Below, piece after piece: positions 37,088 to 46,293 of a DNA stretch of 64,000 nucleotides. The notes under the pieces were generated by a model. It did no database searches, was not told the origin of the DNA, and saw nothing but the letters and a program-made list of their open reading frames with translations. Source of the DNA: Deltaproteobacteria bacterium (lineage in GTDB: Bacteria > Desulfobacterota > Desulfobacteria > Desulfobacterales > Desulfosarcinaceae); NCBI GenBank assembly GCA_021824175.1, contig JAKALP010000022.1:28734-92733 (forward strand). Direction: 5' to 3'. Position 1 is the stretch's first letter, and every line of letters begins with the position of its first letter. The translations under genes were made by a program, and so were the position numbers.

Positions 37088-37624
37088 TTAAACGAGTTTA
37101 ATGGTGCCATTATCGCCTTGATGGCTGTTGACTTTTTCTCTGATATCGATGATGTCCTTAATAAAGCAGAGGAAAAACTTAAAGGCCATGGAACAGAAGC
37201 ATACCGGGAAAGCCAAGACAAAGACCCACTCCGGCGTATGAAGAGCTTCTTCGATTTTGCCGACATTATAGGTGATCTTTACATAGTGCGAAGAAATAAA
37301 AATAAACCATACACACGCGGCGCTGGCAATGAGAGTCAGTGCCGCGCTGACGTATTTGTTGTAGGGAAACGGGAGGTACCCCTGGAGCAGATCAATGTTG
37401 ATATGGCTTCGTTCAAAGGTGCTGGTGGCGATACTGGCGCCAAACAAGGCCAGCACCAGCATGTTGACGCTGTCGTATGCGGTAATCCACATGACGGAAT
37501 GGGAGAAAATGTTGCGCATGATCACCTGCGCGAAGGCAGAAACGGATAGGGACAACAAAAGTATGACGATAATAGCGAGTTCGATATTGTAAATGATCTT
37601 TTCGATTTTAAGAAGCAGTTTCAT
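37088..37624 (-). CDS. dctQ: TRAP transporter small permease (DctQ)
   Basis: 178 residues with four membrane helices (about 14-35, 50-68, 88-108, 130-150). ANIFSHSVMWITAYDSVNMLVLALFG-type segment near helix 2 and an ERSHINIDLL motif fit DctQ (R-S-H-I). Its ATG overlaps the TatT stop by one base, so translation is coupled. With DctM it forms the membrane complex. Confidence 0.9.
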   Translation of the reverse strand: MKLLLKIEKIIYNIELAIIVILLLSLSVSAFAQVIMRNIFSHSVMWITAYDSVNMLVLALFGASIATSTFERSHINIDLLQGYLPFPYNKYVSAALTLIASAACVWFIFISSHYVKITYNVGKIEEALHTPEWVFVLAFPVCFCSMAFKFFLCFIKDIIDIREKVNSHQGDNGTIKLV

Positions 37625-38499
37625 TATTTAACCTTTTCCCCTTTCTCTTTGAGAAGGATCCTGGACTTTGCCTTGGCGATTTGGTTCATCAGGGCGATTT
37701 CCGGCATCTGGCCGTCCGGAGTATCGACAATCTCCCGCAGGGTCTTTTTCTGGATCGCCTCGTCAATGATATAGAAACGCGCATAAAAATAAGTGGAGAG
37801 AAGAAATTTGCCGTCGTTCATCGCAACTACCGTAGCAAACTCCTTTTTTGCCTTTTGCTTGTCGCCGCCGAAAGCCTCTGGAAGCATGCTGTTGATAATG
37901 CCCAGGAACATATGGGCAAAACCGTAAAAGTATTCTCCGTCCAGGTTGTTTGCCTGGTTGATCATCGTGCTCACGTTGCCGAGATCCACCGCGATCATGG
38001 GATCGCCCGTATTGAGAAGGACATTGGAGCCCATGCTGGCAGCCGTCCATGTCAGCGCCGGCACGTAGGTTTCGGATGTTATGGTCTTGGCTGCCTCGGC
38101 AACGCTTTTGCCTTCCTCGAGCGTATAGCGGAAGCTGCGGTTCTGCTTCAACGCCCGTATCCCGCATTCGGTTCCCCGCTGATACAAGGCAGTGGCCAAA
38201 GCGGGATTTTCATCTTCGACAATCATGCCCAGGCCGGTATATGACTTGGCGGCCATCGTCAAAAGAAGCAAGTCATTGGGCGAGGTCTCCAATATGCCTT
38301 CCAGCAATAAGATGGTACCAGGAAGCCCCTGTTTGACCAGCTCAATATTTTGTTGCCGGAAAAGGGACACCTCAATGTTTTCAAAGGCAGGGTGGGCCAT
38401 GTAGATCCCGGTTCTGAGCATGGAACTGCATCCAGTGGAAATTACCAGAAGAAAGGCAATAGTGATCGCGTACAGAGTATTGCGATAGAAGCTGGTCAT
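37624..38499 (-). CDS. TatT-type TRAP-associated TPR lipoprotein
   Basis: 291 residues from the ATG at 38499, chosen because AAGGGA precedes it and a lipoprotein signal follows at once (YAITIAFLLVISTGC, lipobox STGC). The mature part is helical, with TPR-like pairs (TILLLEGILETSPNDLLLLTMAAKSY; NPALATALYQRGTECGIRAL). This matches the TatT family of TPAT transporters, in which a trimeric TPR lipoprotein binds the substrate protein and is thought to help hydrophobic or unusual ligands. First gene of the operon, hence the likely promoter is in 38500-38780. Confidence 0.85.
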   Translation of the reverse strand: MTSFYRNTLYAITIAFLLVISTGCSSMLRTGIYMAHPAFENIEVSLFRQQNIELVKQGLPGTILLLEGILETSPNDLLLLTMAAKSYTGLGMIVEDENPALATALYQRGTECGIRALKQNRSFRYTLEEGKSVAEAAKTITSETYVPALTWTAASMGSNVLLNTGDPMIAVDLGNVSTMINQANNLDGEYFYGFAHMFLGIINSMLPEAFGGDKQKAKKEFATVVAMNDGKFLLSTYFYARFYIIDEAIQKKTLREIVDTPDGQMPEIALMNQIAKAKSRILLKEKGEKVK

Positions 38500-38532
38500 T
38501 GGGCGTTCCCTTTCTCTTTTGGCAATATACAA

Positions 38533-38976
38533 AAAACCACAGTCAAACCGTTGTCCAAAATAACTTGATTAAGGGCTTTTTCTAACGACTAACCGATTGA
38601 ATTTACGAATGCGGAAAGCTCATGTAGAAACAAGGTTTCTTTGCTGACGCGCCTTCCGAAACCATCCATTATCAAGTAATATCAGCAGCCTACCCTTTCA
38701 TTTTGGACAAGTATCAAAATTTGAAACTTGTAACCTTTTGTAGAAGCCTAAAGACTGACGTGTCAGTTTTCTATCTTAAAACCTATTTGTAAAACAGATG
38801 AATGTCAATGAAAAATTGGTAATATGAAAAATTTGGTAAACGTTCACGGAGTTGTTTGAAGGCTCACCACAACACTTTAACCAGTTGATTTTGCACACAA
38901 TTTTATACAAATTTAACGCGCTGAAATAATTGGCGAATCACCGGGCTATTCACTGCGGCCAGGCTATACATCGCTC
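38533..38976. other. AT-rich gene-free leader of the TRAP operon with two dyads
   Basis: No gene. Two operator-like dyads stand out: a 25-base near-palindrome ACAAGT...ACTTGT (38708-38732) and ACTGAC-GT-GTCAGT (38755-38768), 22 bases apart. The second has the form of many TetR-family operators. No TetR gene lies nearby. Confidence 0.45.
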
Positions 38977-39111
38977 ATGGAGATTAAACGACCATTCTCC
39001 GGGACTGATTGGCTTGCGTCAGCTGAACCGGTTCGGAAGTATAATGAAATGCTCGCACAAAGAATTTTACTTCTCATCTTCACCGTTGCCGGGCTATTAA
39101 CCATCTATTAA
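38977..39111 (+). CDS. Possible 44-residue small protein with one TM segment
   Basis: ATG MEIKRPFSGTDWLASA..., ending in a hydrophobic stretch RILLLIFTVAGLLTIY. No RBS of quality is visible. No family recognised. It lies in decayed DNA just before a nitroreductase remnant and may be a relic. Confidence 0.2.
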   Translation: MEIKRPFSGTDWLASAEPVRKYNEMLAQRILLLIFTVAGLLTIY

Positions 39112-39137
39112 TAGCCAAGTTGCCCAATAACTTTGTT

Positions 39138-39206
39138 GCGCTGAAAATTTACTCCACGGAATACTACCCATATGTCACGCCGATGGCGTGATTCAATTTT
39201 CAGCGC
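39138..39206. repeat. Hairpin GCGCTGAAAATT/AATTTTCAGCGC with inner dyad
   Basis: Perfect 12-bp arms (39138-39149, 39195-39206). Inside are GGAATACTACCCATATGTC and a small TCACGCC-GAT-GGCGTGA hairpin. The inner word resembles GAAATACTACGTGTATGTC of the repeat at 56462-56510, so it may be a diverged relative. Confidence 0.6.
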
Positions 39207-39289
39207 GCCGCGATCTTGACCAAATTTGCCTATTTCTGGATGGACATTAGCTAAAATAGCGCCTTGATAAAGTTGGGCGAAGGACTCGA

Positions 39290-39600
39290 CTAAACGCACC
39301 GGTGTCGATCCTGGTCTTGAAGGAGAAGAGCGGCGTCAACAACCCCGACCTGCATTTCGGCATCTGTGGACAAAACACGGCGCCAGGGCCCATGCCCTAA
39401 AATCTGGCACCTGCCACATCTCGTTGCCTATGGCCCCACTCTCCCGGCCCCTGATGGCCAGCTTCCGGAAACGCCTGGCCATCGCCAAGCCCTTTGAGGC
39501 CGTCACCAGCATCGCCATCGGCTATCCTAAAGGCAAAATCGACCGCCCGGTCAAACGCAACACGCCGCCGGTTGATAGAATTCGGCAACACTACCGAGAA
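39290..39600 (+). pseudogene. Decayed 3' fragment of a nitroreductase gene
   Basis: Translates in pieces as NAPVSILVLKEKSGVNNPDL, FGICGQN and then, after small indels and a stop, PLSRPLMASFRKRLAIAKPF and AVTSIAIGYPKGKIDRPVKR. These match residues about 232-335 of the ferredoxin-nitroreductase at 29960-30967 nearly throughout. No 5' part, no Fe-S part and no start codon. It is a partial duplication of that gene or of a close paralogue, 8 kb from the intact copy. Confidence 0.88.
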
Positions 39601-39736
39601 GATAGAAAAGCAGAAACACGTTGCGCCAAAACCACGCGTACTGCCCAATAACACTGCTTATAGTGCTGCAGGAATGGGTAACTCTGCCTTGAATCCCGGC
39701 GTGGGTTGGTTTTATTGCGAATACTACAGAGGTGAA

Positions 39737-39765
39737 ATTATTCTCATATCACAGGTTTGATCAGG
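39737..39765 (+). repeat. 29-nt direct repeat, left copy
   Basis: ATTATTCTCATATCACAGG then TTTGATCAGG. Same 29 nt with two changes at 46265-46293 in the same orientation. Lies just outside the 3' end of the efflux operon. Confidence 0.7.
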
Positions 39766-39939
39766 CCTTTGATATCTCGAAGATATTGCAGGGCCTTTAA
39801 TCTTTTTTTGTCCAATATCGATTATTTTTGACCCTGAAAAGTACAAAATAGATGCAATCCTTTGGGAATTTTTTAGTTATATTATTTAATTTCCGTTTGT
39901 TAATTTGATCCAACCCCACGAACATCAAGTCCTCCTTTG

Positions 39940-42900
39940 TCATTTCTTGCGCTCCACGCTGTACGCAAACATCGGGATATAAATCAGGGTCAGCACCGTT
40001 CCCACCAGAAGCCCCCCCACGGCCACGTCGGCCAGGGGCGAGAGCCGCTCCAGCCCCACGGCCCATTCGAAGGCGATGGGGATCATGCCGGCGATGGTGC
40101 CGAAGGCGGTCATGAACACCGGCCGGAAGCGCACCCGCACGCTTTCCAGGGCGGCCTCGAAGGGCGATTCATCCTTCTTCCTGAACTCCTGATAAAAATC
40201 GATCAGCAGAATTGAATTTTTGATGATGATGCCGAACAGCAACAAAATGCCCACCAGGCTTGGCATGCAGCTCGGCTTGTTGAAAATCAGCATGCCCCAG
40301 GAGGCGCCGATCATGGCCAGGGGCAGCACCAGGACCATGACCACGGCCAGACGCACCGATTGGTAAATCGCCACCAGGACCATGAGCAGCAGGATGACAC
40401 CAATGCCGATGGACTTGATCATCCGCCCGAAGGAGTCTTGCATCTGCTTGATGTCGCCCTCCTGGCTGATTTCCACGCCTTTGATGCCGGCCTTGGTCAG
40501 CGCTGCCTGTGCGTCTCCGGTCAAGGTGGAGATGGCGCGCCGGCTGCGGTACCCGGACACGTCCAGGGCGTAGAGCATCTGATTGCGTTCGATCTTGTTG
40601 GCGGTCAGGCCATAGTCGATGGTGGCAAGCGTCGCCAGCGGCACCGGCCCCTTGGGGGTCTGGATGGGGATCAGGCGTAACTGATCCGGGTTGCCGTCAA
40701 ACGGGCGGTTGAAATAGAGGCGCACGAACTGGTTCTGCATGGAGACCAGGTTGGCGCTGACCGCAACCGGAACGCCGGCCAGGGGAAGCTGGGCGGCGAT
40801 TTGCATCGGGGTCATACCATAGGCCAGGGCGCGGTTGGTATCGATATTCAGCCTGGCTTCGGTAAAATCGTTGTCCCAGCTGGTATTGACCGATGTCAGC
40901 CCTTTCACTTCACCCAAAGCGGCCGCGGCCTTTTTCGCGGCCTGGGGCAGCACATGGTAGTCTTCGGCCAGCAGCCGCGCGTCGACAGGCGCTTTGATGC
41001 TGGACATGGGGGTGGCGCCGAAGTCGTACACGTCGGCCGCCTTGACGTTGCGCAGACCGGACAGGTGCGAACGAATCTCGTCCTCGATCTGCCAGATGCT
41101 CTTTTTGCGGTGAAAACGATCGACACAATTGATGGTCATCATGGCCTCGGCGGGCAGGGACCCCGAACCCAGGGAGAGCACGCCGGGCTCGGAACCGCAG
41201 CTTACCGAACTCATGATCACTTCCGGCTGCTGGTGAAGCCACGCTATGAAAGGTTCGAGGCGTTTTTCCGCCGCGTCCACCGACTCGTTGGCGGAAAATT
41301 TGACATGGGCTTTGATGATGCCGGTATCCATGGGCGGCATCAGGTCCCGGCCGATCACAGGCATGATGTTTTTGACGCTGAAGGCCAGCAGGGCTACCAC
41401 GGCGACGGTCATCAGGAGTCGCCGCCAGCCGGAATGGCCCCCGGCGGAAAACCGCAGGATGGCCAGGTAGGGCCCCACCAGGCGCCCGAAGCTCTTCTCA
41501 TACAATTGCTCAAGGAGGCGCTCGAAGCGCGTTTTGGAGACCCCCTTGCGGTAGAGAAAAAAGGAGATGGCGGGTATGAAGGTGATGGATAGAAAATAGG
41601 AAACCACCAGGGCGATGATCAATGTAGAGATCAGGGGCCGGAAGATCTGCTGGGGAAAATCGCCCGCGAAAAGAAAAGGAAACATGATGGCCACCGTGGC
41701 CACGGTGCCGGCGAAGACCGGCGCGATCACTTCCTTTGTCCCGGCGATGATCGCGGTGTTCAAATCCTGCTTCAGCTCCACCAGGTGGCGCTCGATGTTC
41801 TCCAGGACGACGACCGCGTCATCCACCAGCATGCCCAGCGCCAGGATGATGGCCGTATAGATGACGATGTTGAGTTCGCCGCCGGCCATCCAGATGATGG
41901 CCAGGGTGGCGAAAAACACCATGGGAATGGAGGCCAGGGCCGCGGCCACGGCCCGCAGGTTGCCTAGAAAAAGCAGGATGACCAGCAGGGTGAAGATGAT
42001 GGCGTCGCGCAGGGCGTCGAGCATGTTGGTGCTGGCGGTCTGGATCAGGTTGCGCTGGGTGTCGGCCAGTTCGAAGTGAATATTGGGATAGCGCGGTTTC
42101 AGTTTTTCCACCACCGCGCGGCCGGCTTTGCTGGTGGACAGCACCGATCCGCCCGGCGCGCGCTGGATGGCCAGGGCGATGGCGGCCTTGCCGTTGCCTT
42201 CGTAGCCGGAAAAGCGTTTCTGATGCTCCCATTTTACGCTGGCGATGTCGCTCAGGCGCACGTTGGGAGCCACCGGCAGCATTCTCAGATCCTCTACACC
42301 GGCCTTTTCGCCGTAGAAAGTGATGGTATGGAAGGAATCGGCATCCTTGCTGAAGCCGACGGGAACATCCCGGTCCAGTGCGCGCACCGTCGTCGCGATC
42401 TTGTCCAGACTCACCCCCACCGCCTTGGCCTTGAACGGGTCCACATTGATGCTGATGGCGCTCTGGTAGCCGCCGAAGATCTCCACGTTGCCCACTTGCG
42501 GGTTGCGCAGCAGAGCGGGCTTGATATCGCTTTCGGCGATTTTGCGCACATCGTCCAGGGTCAAGCCGCCGCCGGCCGGCGACAAGGCGAACACATCCAC
42601 CGGCAGAATGTGTGATCCGGCCGTGTAGATGGAGGGATTGACCTCCGCCGGCAGCTTGCCGCGAACCTTGTTGACGGCGTTGTTGACATCGACAGCCGCC
42701 GGTTCCAGCCCCTTGGCGTACTCGAACTCGGCCGTGACGATGGACATGCCGGCGATATTGACGGAACTGACCTGGCGGATCAGGGAAAGGGTCGAGACCT
42801 CCTCCTCGATAGGCTTGGACACCGTGGCGGCCACCACGTTGGGCGTGCCGCCGGGCACCTGGCTCATTACGATGATCGTGGGCCGGTCGCTGTCCGGAAA

Positions 42901-43002
42901 AAGATTTTTAGGCATCGAGATCAAGCCGTAGACACCTAGCACGAAAAAGCCGGCAATCAGACTGTACAGCAGGTAGGGGCGCTTGTGAAAGAAATCGAAC
43001 AT
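39940..43002 (-). CDS. RND-family efflux permease
   Basis: 1020 residues, inner-membrane proton antiporter of the AcrB/MexB superfamily. Twelve helices: first at about 13-31, a cluster at 335-535, then 525-545 and 855-1010. Seen: ALGMLVDDAVVVLENIERHL in TM4 with the proton-relay Asp pair, GDFPQQIFRPL, two large periplasmic loops, and ALESVRVRFRPVFMTAFGTIAGMIPIA near the end. N-terminal start MFDFFHKRPY is typical. It lies 11 bases after the membrane fusion protein. The substrate is not evident; the loop sequence is closer to broad-specificity (HAE-type) than to heavy-metal (HME-type) pumps. Confidence 0.92.
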   Translation of the reverse strand: MFDFFHKRPYLLYSLIAGFFVLGVYGLISMPKNLFPDSDRPTIIVMSQVPGGTPNVVAATVSKPIEEEVSTLSLIRQVSSVNIAGMSIVTAEFEYAKGLEPAAVDVNNAVNKVRGKLPAEVNPSIYTAGSHILPVDVFALSPAGGGLTLDDVRKIAESDIKPALLRNPQVGNVEIFGGYQSAISINVDPFKAKAVGVSLDKIATTVRALDRDVPVGFSKDADSFHTITFYGEKAGVEDLRMLPVAPNVRLSDIASVKWEHQKRFSGYEGNGKAAIALAIQRAPGGSVLSTSKAGRAVVEKLKPRYPNIHFELADTQRNLIQTASTNMLDALRDAIIFTLLVILLFLGNLRAVAAALASIPMVFFATLAIIWMAGGELNIVIYTAIILALGMLVDDAVVVLENIERHLVELKQDLNTAIIAGTKEVIAPVFAGTVATVAIMFPFLFAGDFPQQIFRPLISTLIIALVVSYFLSITFIPAISFFLYRKGVSKTRFERLLEQLYEKSFGRLVGPYLAILRFSAGGHSGWRRLLMTVAVVALLAFSVKNIMPVIGRDLMPPMDTGIIKAHVKFSANESVDAAEKRLEPFIAWLHQQPEVIMSSVSCGSEPGVLSLGSGSLPAEAMMTINCVDRFHRKKSIWQIEDEIRSHLSGLRNVKAADVYDFGATPMSSIKAPVDARLLAEDYHVLPQAAKKAAAALGEVKGLTSVNTSWDNDFTEARLNIDTNRALAYGMTPMQIAAQLPLAGVPVAVSANLVSMQNQFVRLYFNRPFDGNPDQLRLIPIQTPKGPVPLATLATIDYGLTANKIERNQMLYALDVSGYRSRRAISTLTGDAQAALTKAGIKGVEISQEGDIKQMQDSFGRMIKSIGIGVILLLMVLVAIYQSVRLAVVMVLVLPLAMIGASWGMLIFNKPSCMPSLVGILLLFGIIIKNSILLIDFYQEFRKKDESPFEAALESVRVRFRPVFMTAFGTIAGMIPIAFEWAVGLERLSPLADVAVGGLLVGTVLTLIYIPMFAYSVERKK

Positions 43003-43013
43003 CGTCGTTTCTC

Positions 43014-44069
43014 CTATAAATCGCTTGCGGTTACAGGAACGCCGGCGGCCACCCGCAAGAGGATATCCGGCTTGGCCACGATGACCCTTCGCCCGGCCAG
43101 GTTTTGTTCAACCGTCACACCTTCTACGCCCCGGGCCTTGATCTCGACACTGACTCGCTGCGCCTTGCCGTCGGAATCCAGCGCAAAGACCGATGAAGAT
43201 CCGTTCATGGTCAGCAAGGCATCGATGGGCACGAGCACATCCTCGCCTTTAGAGATGACCACGCTCACATTGACAAATTGCCCCTCGACCAATCCGATGT
43301 TTTGCGGCAGCGGCGCCACGTACTGCACCAAACCGGTTTCTCCGGTTTGCTCCTTGGATGTCAGCGGCAGGGTCTGGCCCTGCAGCACGACCTCGGTGGC
43401 GTGCCCTGAATGCGGCAGGGAGAGGTTCAAATACAATCCGCTGCGTGAGGCGATCCGCAGTAATGGTTTGCCCGGCGTGGCCAGATCTCCGGGACGGGCC
43501 AATATCTGACTCACTGTGCCGTCGATGGGCGCCACCAGCGTGGCGTAATTCATCAGCGAATCGATTTCCCGGATGTTCTGCAGCAGACTTTCCCTTTCCT
43601 GGACCAAGCGTTCGATGGCAGCCTCTTCCATCTGTTTCTGTTCCAGGGACGCGCCCTTGACCTTGAACAGCTCCAGGGTGCGCTGATGGGCCTGGCGTTG
43701 CGCCTCGATTTCTGAATCCATGCCGTCTCGTTTGGCCAGAAGTCCTTTGCGTCTGGCCTGGAGGTCGGCATCGTCGATCAAGGCGATCAGTTCTCCCCTC
43801 TGAACGGGTTCTCCTTCCCGCTTCAGGACCTTGGTGATCTGGCCGCTGATTCGGGTGGACAGCACCGCGGAAACGTCCGAGGCCACCACGCCCATGGCCG
43901 GCAGCGTCAGGGTAACCGCTTGGGGCTTGAGATCCATCGTGGCGACGACGGCGGGCAGGATCGGCGCCGGTCGGGCTTGGGCCAGGTCGGCTTTTCTCTT
44001 TTTGAGCAGCATCAGGCCGGCGGCGACAACCAGTAACACGACTATAAAAATCACCACGCGTTTTTTCAT
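43014..44069 (-). CDS. RND membrane fusion protein
   Basis: 351 residues from the ATG at 44069, which overlaps the upstream TolC-like stop (ATGA). One N-terminal membrane anchor (VVIFIVVLLVVAAGLML), lipoyl halves (STRISGQITKVLKREGEPVQRG and TLVAPIDGTVSQILARPGDLATPG) on both sides of an alpha-hairpin (about 100-160), then beta-barrel and proximal domains. Periplasmic adaptor that joins the RND permease to the outer-membrane channel. Typical length. Confidence 0.93.
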   Translation of the reverse strand: MKKRVVIFIVVLLVVAAGLMLLKKRKADLAQARPAPILPAVVATMDLKPQAVTLTLPAMGVVASDVSAVLSTRISGQITKVLKREGEPVQRGELIALIDDADLQARRKGLLAKRDGMDSEIEAQRQAHQRTLELFKVKGASLEQKQMEEAAIERLVQERESLLQNIREIDSLMNYATLVAPIDGTVSQILARPGDLATPGKPLLRIASRSGLYLNLSLPHSGHATEVVLQGQTLPLTSKEQTGETGLVQYVAPLPQNIGLVEGQFVNVSVVISKGEDVLVPIDALLTMNGSSSVFALDSDGKAQRVSVEIKARGVEGVTVEQNLAGRRVIVAKPDILLRVAAGVPVTASDL

Positions 44070-45343
44070 CTCACGACTCCTTTCAAGTCTGTGCCATAAA
44101 GCGCCGCCTGCTGGGCCACGATCTGCCACTTTTGTTGACGCGCCTGATAGAGCGAAGCCTGGGCGGCCAGCGCATCGCTCTCGTAGCGCAGATAATCCTC
44201 CGTGGTCATGCGGCCCGAGCGCACCGCGACCTGGGCCACGGACAGCAGGCTCTGGCTGTCGGCGATCGATTTTTCGGCCAGATCGATGGACTTTTCGACC
44301 ACCGGTATTTTGCGATCCAGCGTAGTCGCCAGGGCCGCCATATCGAGGCGTGTTTGTTCCAGATGTCTTTTCGCCTTTTCCAGTTGAATGCGGGCAATGG
44401 ACTCGTCGGCGCTCAGCGTGCGGTCGAACAGGGGGAACTTCAGCACCAGGGCGATTTCATTGTAACTGCGGTAAATATGGCTGTCGGTGTTGTAAGCCTC
44501 GCCGTCATTGCCGGAGACAAAGCCGGTGACCGCCAAAGTCGGCCAGCGGGCCGCCCGCCGGCGCTGGACTTCCTTTTCAGCGGCGTCGGTGTTGTATTGC
44601 GCGGCGGTCACCGGCAAGTAGGAGGCCCCGTCCGGCGGTTGCGCGAGGGCCATTTCCGCCGCTGCGGTGAGCTCGATGCCGGTCAGGGAATGGATCTCCC
44701 GAAGGGTGTCCAGACGTTTCGCGTCCAGGTCATTGCGTTGCTGGTCCAGGTCGTTGAGTGTCTTCTGAATCTTCAGGAGCTCGGATTCCGGAGACCTTCC
44801 GGTTTTCACCTTGATCGACATGTCGTCCAGGGTCTTGCCAAGCGACGCGCGACGCGCATCGATCGCCGATTCGAGGGCTTGGAGATAGGTCAGGGCGCTG
44901 TTGAGCGAAACCACCGACGCCTGGCGACCGATCAAGTCCAGTTGCCGGTCGGTTTCGGCTTTTTCCTGAAGCAGCATCGCCTTTTGCCGCAGCACGTAAA
45001 GTTCGCGGACATACAACGGGGCGTCAAAGTTAAGCCCGTAACGCAAGATATTATCAGAGAAAGGAACTGCTTCACCGTATGCGGCCCTGCCTGCCTCAGT
45101 TGGCGTGACGGGTCTCAGGTTGGTCGGTGAATCGTAGCTTTCGAGACGCCCGAAAAGCCCCAGTTTCGGAAGCAGCAAGCCTGTGGTGCGCTCCCTTTGC
45201 AGGTCGCTCTCCCGAACGGATAGTGCGCTGGCTTCATAACCCGGCTGACGCGCAGTCGCATCCAGTAGATCACCAATACTGGCGGCCCGGCAGTTCGCAT
45301 TCCAGAAGACTGCCAGAACCGCGATAAAAAAATACCGTTTCAT
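44066..45343 (-). CDS. TolC-like outer membrane efflux protein
   Basis: 425 residues with signal peptide (KRYFFIAVLAVFWNANCRA). Two repeats of long helices rich in Ala, Gln and Leu with coiled coil character (AETDRQLDLIGRQASVVSLN; LEKAKRHLEQTRLDMAALAT), the OEP family layout. First gene of the efflux operon: tolC-like, MFP, RND. A ruined permease gene and an ArsR gene precede it on the same strand. Confidence 0.88.
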   Translation of the reverse strand: MKRYFFIAVLAVFWNANCRAASIGDLLDATARQPGYEASALSVRESDLQRERTTGLLLPKLGLFGRLESYDSPTNLRPVTPTEAGRAAYGEAVPFSDNILRYGLNFDAPLYVRELYVLRQKAMLLQEKAETDRQLDLIGRQASVVSLNSALTYLQALESAIDARRASLGKTLDDMSIKVKTGRSPESELLKIQKTLNDLDQQRNDLDAKRLDTLREIHSLTGIELTAAAEMALAQPPDGASYLPVTAAQYNTDAAEKEVQRRRAARWPTLAVTGFVSGNDGEAYNTDSHIYRSYNEIALVLKFPLFDRTLSADESIARIQLEKAKRHLEQTRLDMAALATTLDRKIPVVEKSIDLAEKSIADSQSLLSVAQVAVRSGRMTTEDYLRYESDALAAQASLYQARQQKWQIVAQQAALYGTDLKGVVR

Positions 45344-45353
45344 CGCTCGGCTC

Positions 45354-45626
45354 CTACGTTAAGAAGTTGAAAATATAGCCTACGAACAGGATGCCCGCGC
45401 CCACCACACCGATAAAGGTGGCGACAAGCCGCGGTTTGAGTACTTTGCGCAGAATGATCGCCTCGGACTGCGACAAGGCAATGACCGACATCATGAACGC
45501 CAGCACCGTGCCCAGGGGGGGCTCCCTTTTCCAACAGGGCCTGGACAATGGAAAATGATGCCGGCCGGAATACATGGGAATGCCGATCATATGTTTGCCG
45601 GCACGTATTTGAATGACATTATCCAT
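45354..45626 (-). pseudogene. Remnant of a YraQ/UPF0718-type permease C-terminus
   Basis: The frame ending at 45354 reads LGTVLAFMMSVIALSQSEAI, then LRKVLKPRLVATFIGVVGAG, matching the C-terminal end of UPF0718 permeases (arsR-linked organoarsenical/metalloid transporter-like). The preceding residues are only sensible in other frames: PAGII in one, SIVQALLEKGAP in another, joined by frameshifts, one of them at a run of seven C on this strand (near 45521). The rest of the gene is missing. A dead fragment, 80 bases downstream of ArsR. Confidence 0.8.
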
Positions 45627-45706
45627 TTTTAACTCCCGCTGGGGTGATTCATCGGGCCTAAATTATTCCTATTTCGTCATATAGTGATATAGTCAGGCCA
45701 AAAAAT

Positions 45707-46051
45707 TTAGCCCCCACAAATGATTTCACGGCGAATTCCGGGCGACCGGGCAATAAGCGCCTTCACTTCGGGATCTTCTTCAAGCCAATGCCGCAGGTTT
45801 CCAAGCAGGTTGGCGACGTAAGGGCTCCTGTCCCCATCGGCGAGGCGGTAGTTAACCCACAACCCATCTCTGGAATAAGTAAATAAACCGGCTTCTTCTA
45901 ATATTTTAAGGTGCTTGCTAGCCGTAGACTGGGCCAAGCCCATGGCTTCCTGGATTTCACAAAGGCACAATACGCGGCGCTGCAGTAATTTAATCATTTT
46001 AATCCGGTTTGAGTCGGGCAAAGCCTTCATGATTTTTATAAATTCTCGCAT
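45707..46051 (-). CDS. ArsR-family transcriptional repressor
   Basis: 114 residues. Winged helix with LPDSNRIKMIKLLQ, LCLCEIQEAMGLAQSTASKHLKIL (recognition helix). The CLC motif in the sensor helix (C-L-C, about residues 29-31) corresponds to the ELCVCDL metal-binding motif of ArsR/SmtB repressors that sense As(III)/Sb(III). The nearest downstream target is the ruined permease; if the promoter is shared, the RND operon may now be under its control. Confidence 0.88.
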   Translation of the reverse strand: MREFIKIMKALPDSNRIKMIKLLQRRVLCLCEIQEAMGLAQSTASKHLKILEEAGLFTYSRDGLWVNYRLADGDRSPYVANLLGNLRHWLEEDPEVKALIARSPGIRREIICGG

Positions 46052-46264
46052 CGGTCCTCCATATCGCTAAATTGGAATATAATGGAGGGACTGGATTAGT
46101 CAAGGCAATATTTTGCGAAAGGTGATGGTGGTTGACCATGGGGGCGGCAAATGACAGGCCTTGTTTAATAACCTATTGATGTAATTCTTAAAAATTACAT
46201 AGAAGTATGTTGCCAGACACCGTAGGTTTATCAATCAAAACACAACCCGATCTAAGACTCGAAT

Positions 46265-46293
46265 ATTATTCTCGTATCACAGGTTCGATCAGG
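46265..46293 (+). repeat. 29-nt direct repeat, right copy
   Basis: ATTATTCTCGTATCACAGG then TTCGATCAGG, same orientation as 39737-39765, two mismatches. Lies 214 bases upstream of the arsR start. The two copies bracket efflux operon, permease remnant and arsR. Confidence 0.7.

Noticed and set aside
40801..41592. 263-codon frame antisense inside the RND gene
   Set aside because: Shadow frame of a well-conserved RND permease gene; product is His/Gly/Gln-rich without motifs.
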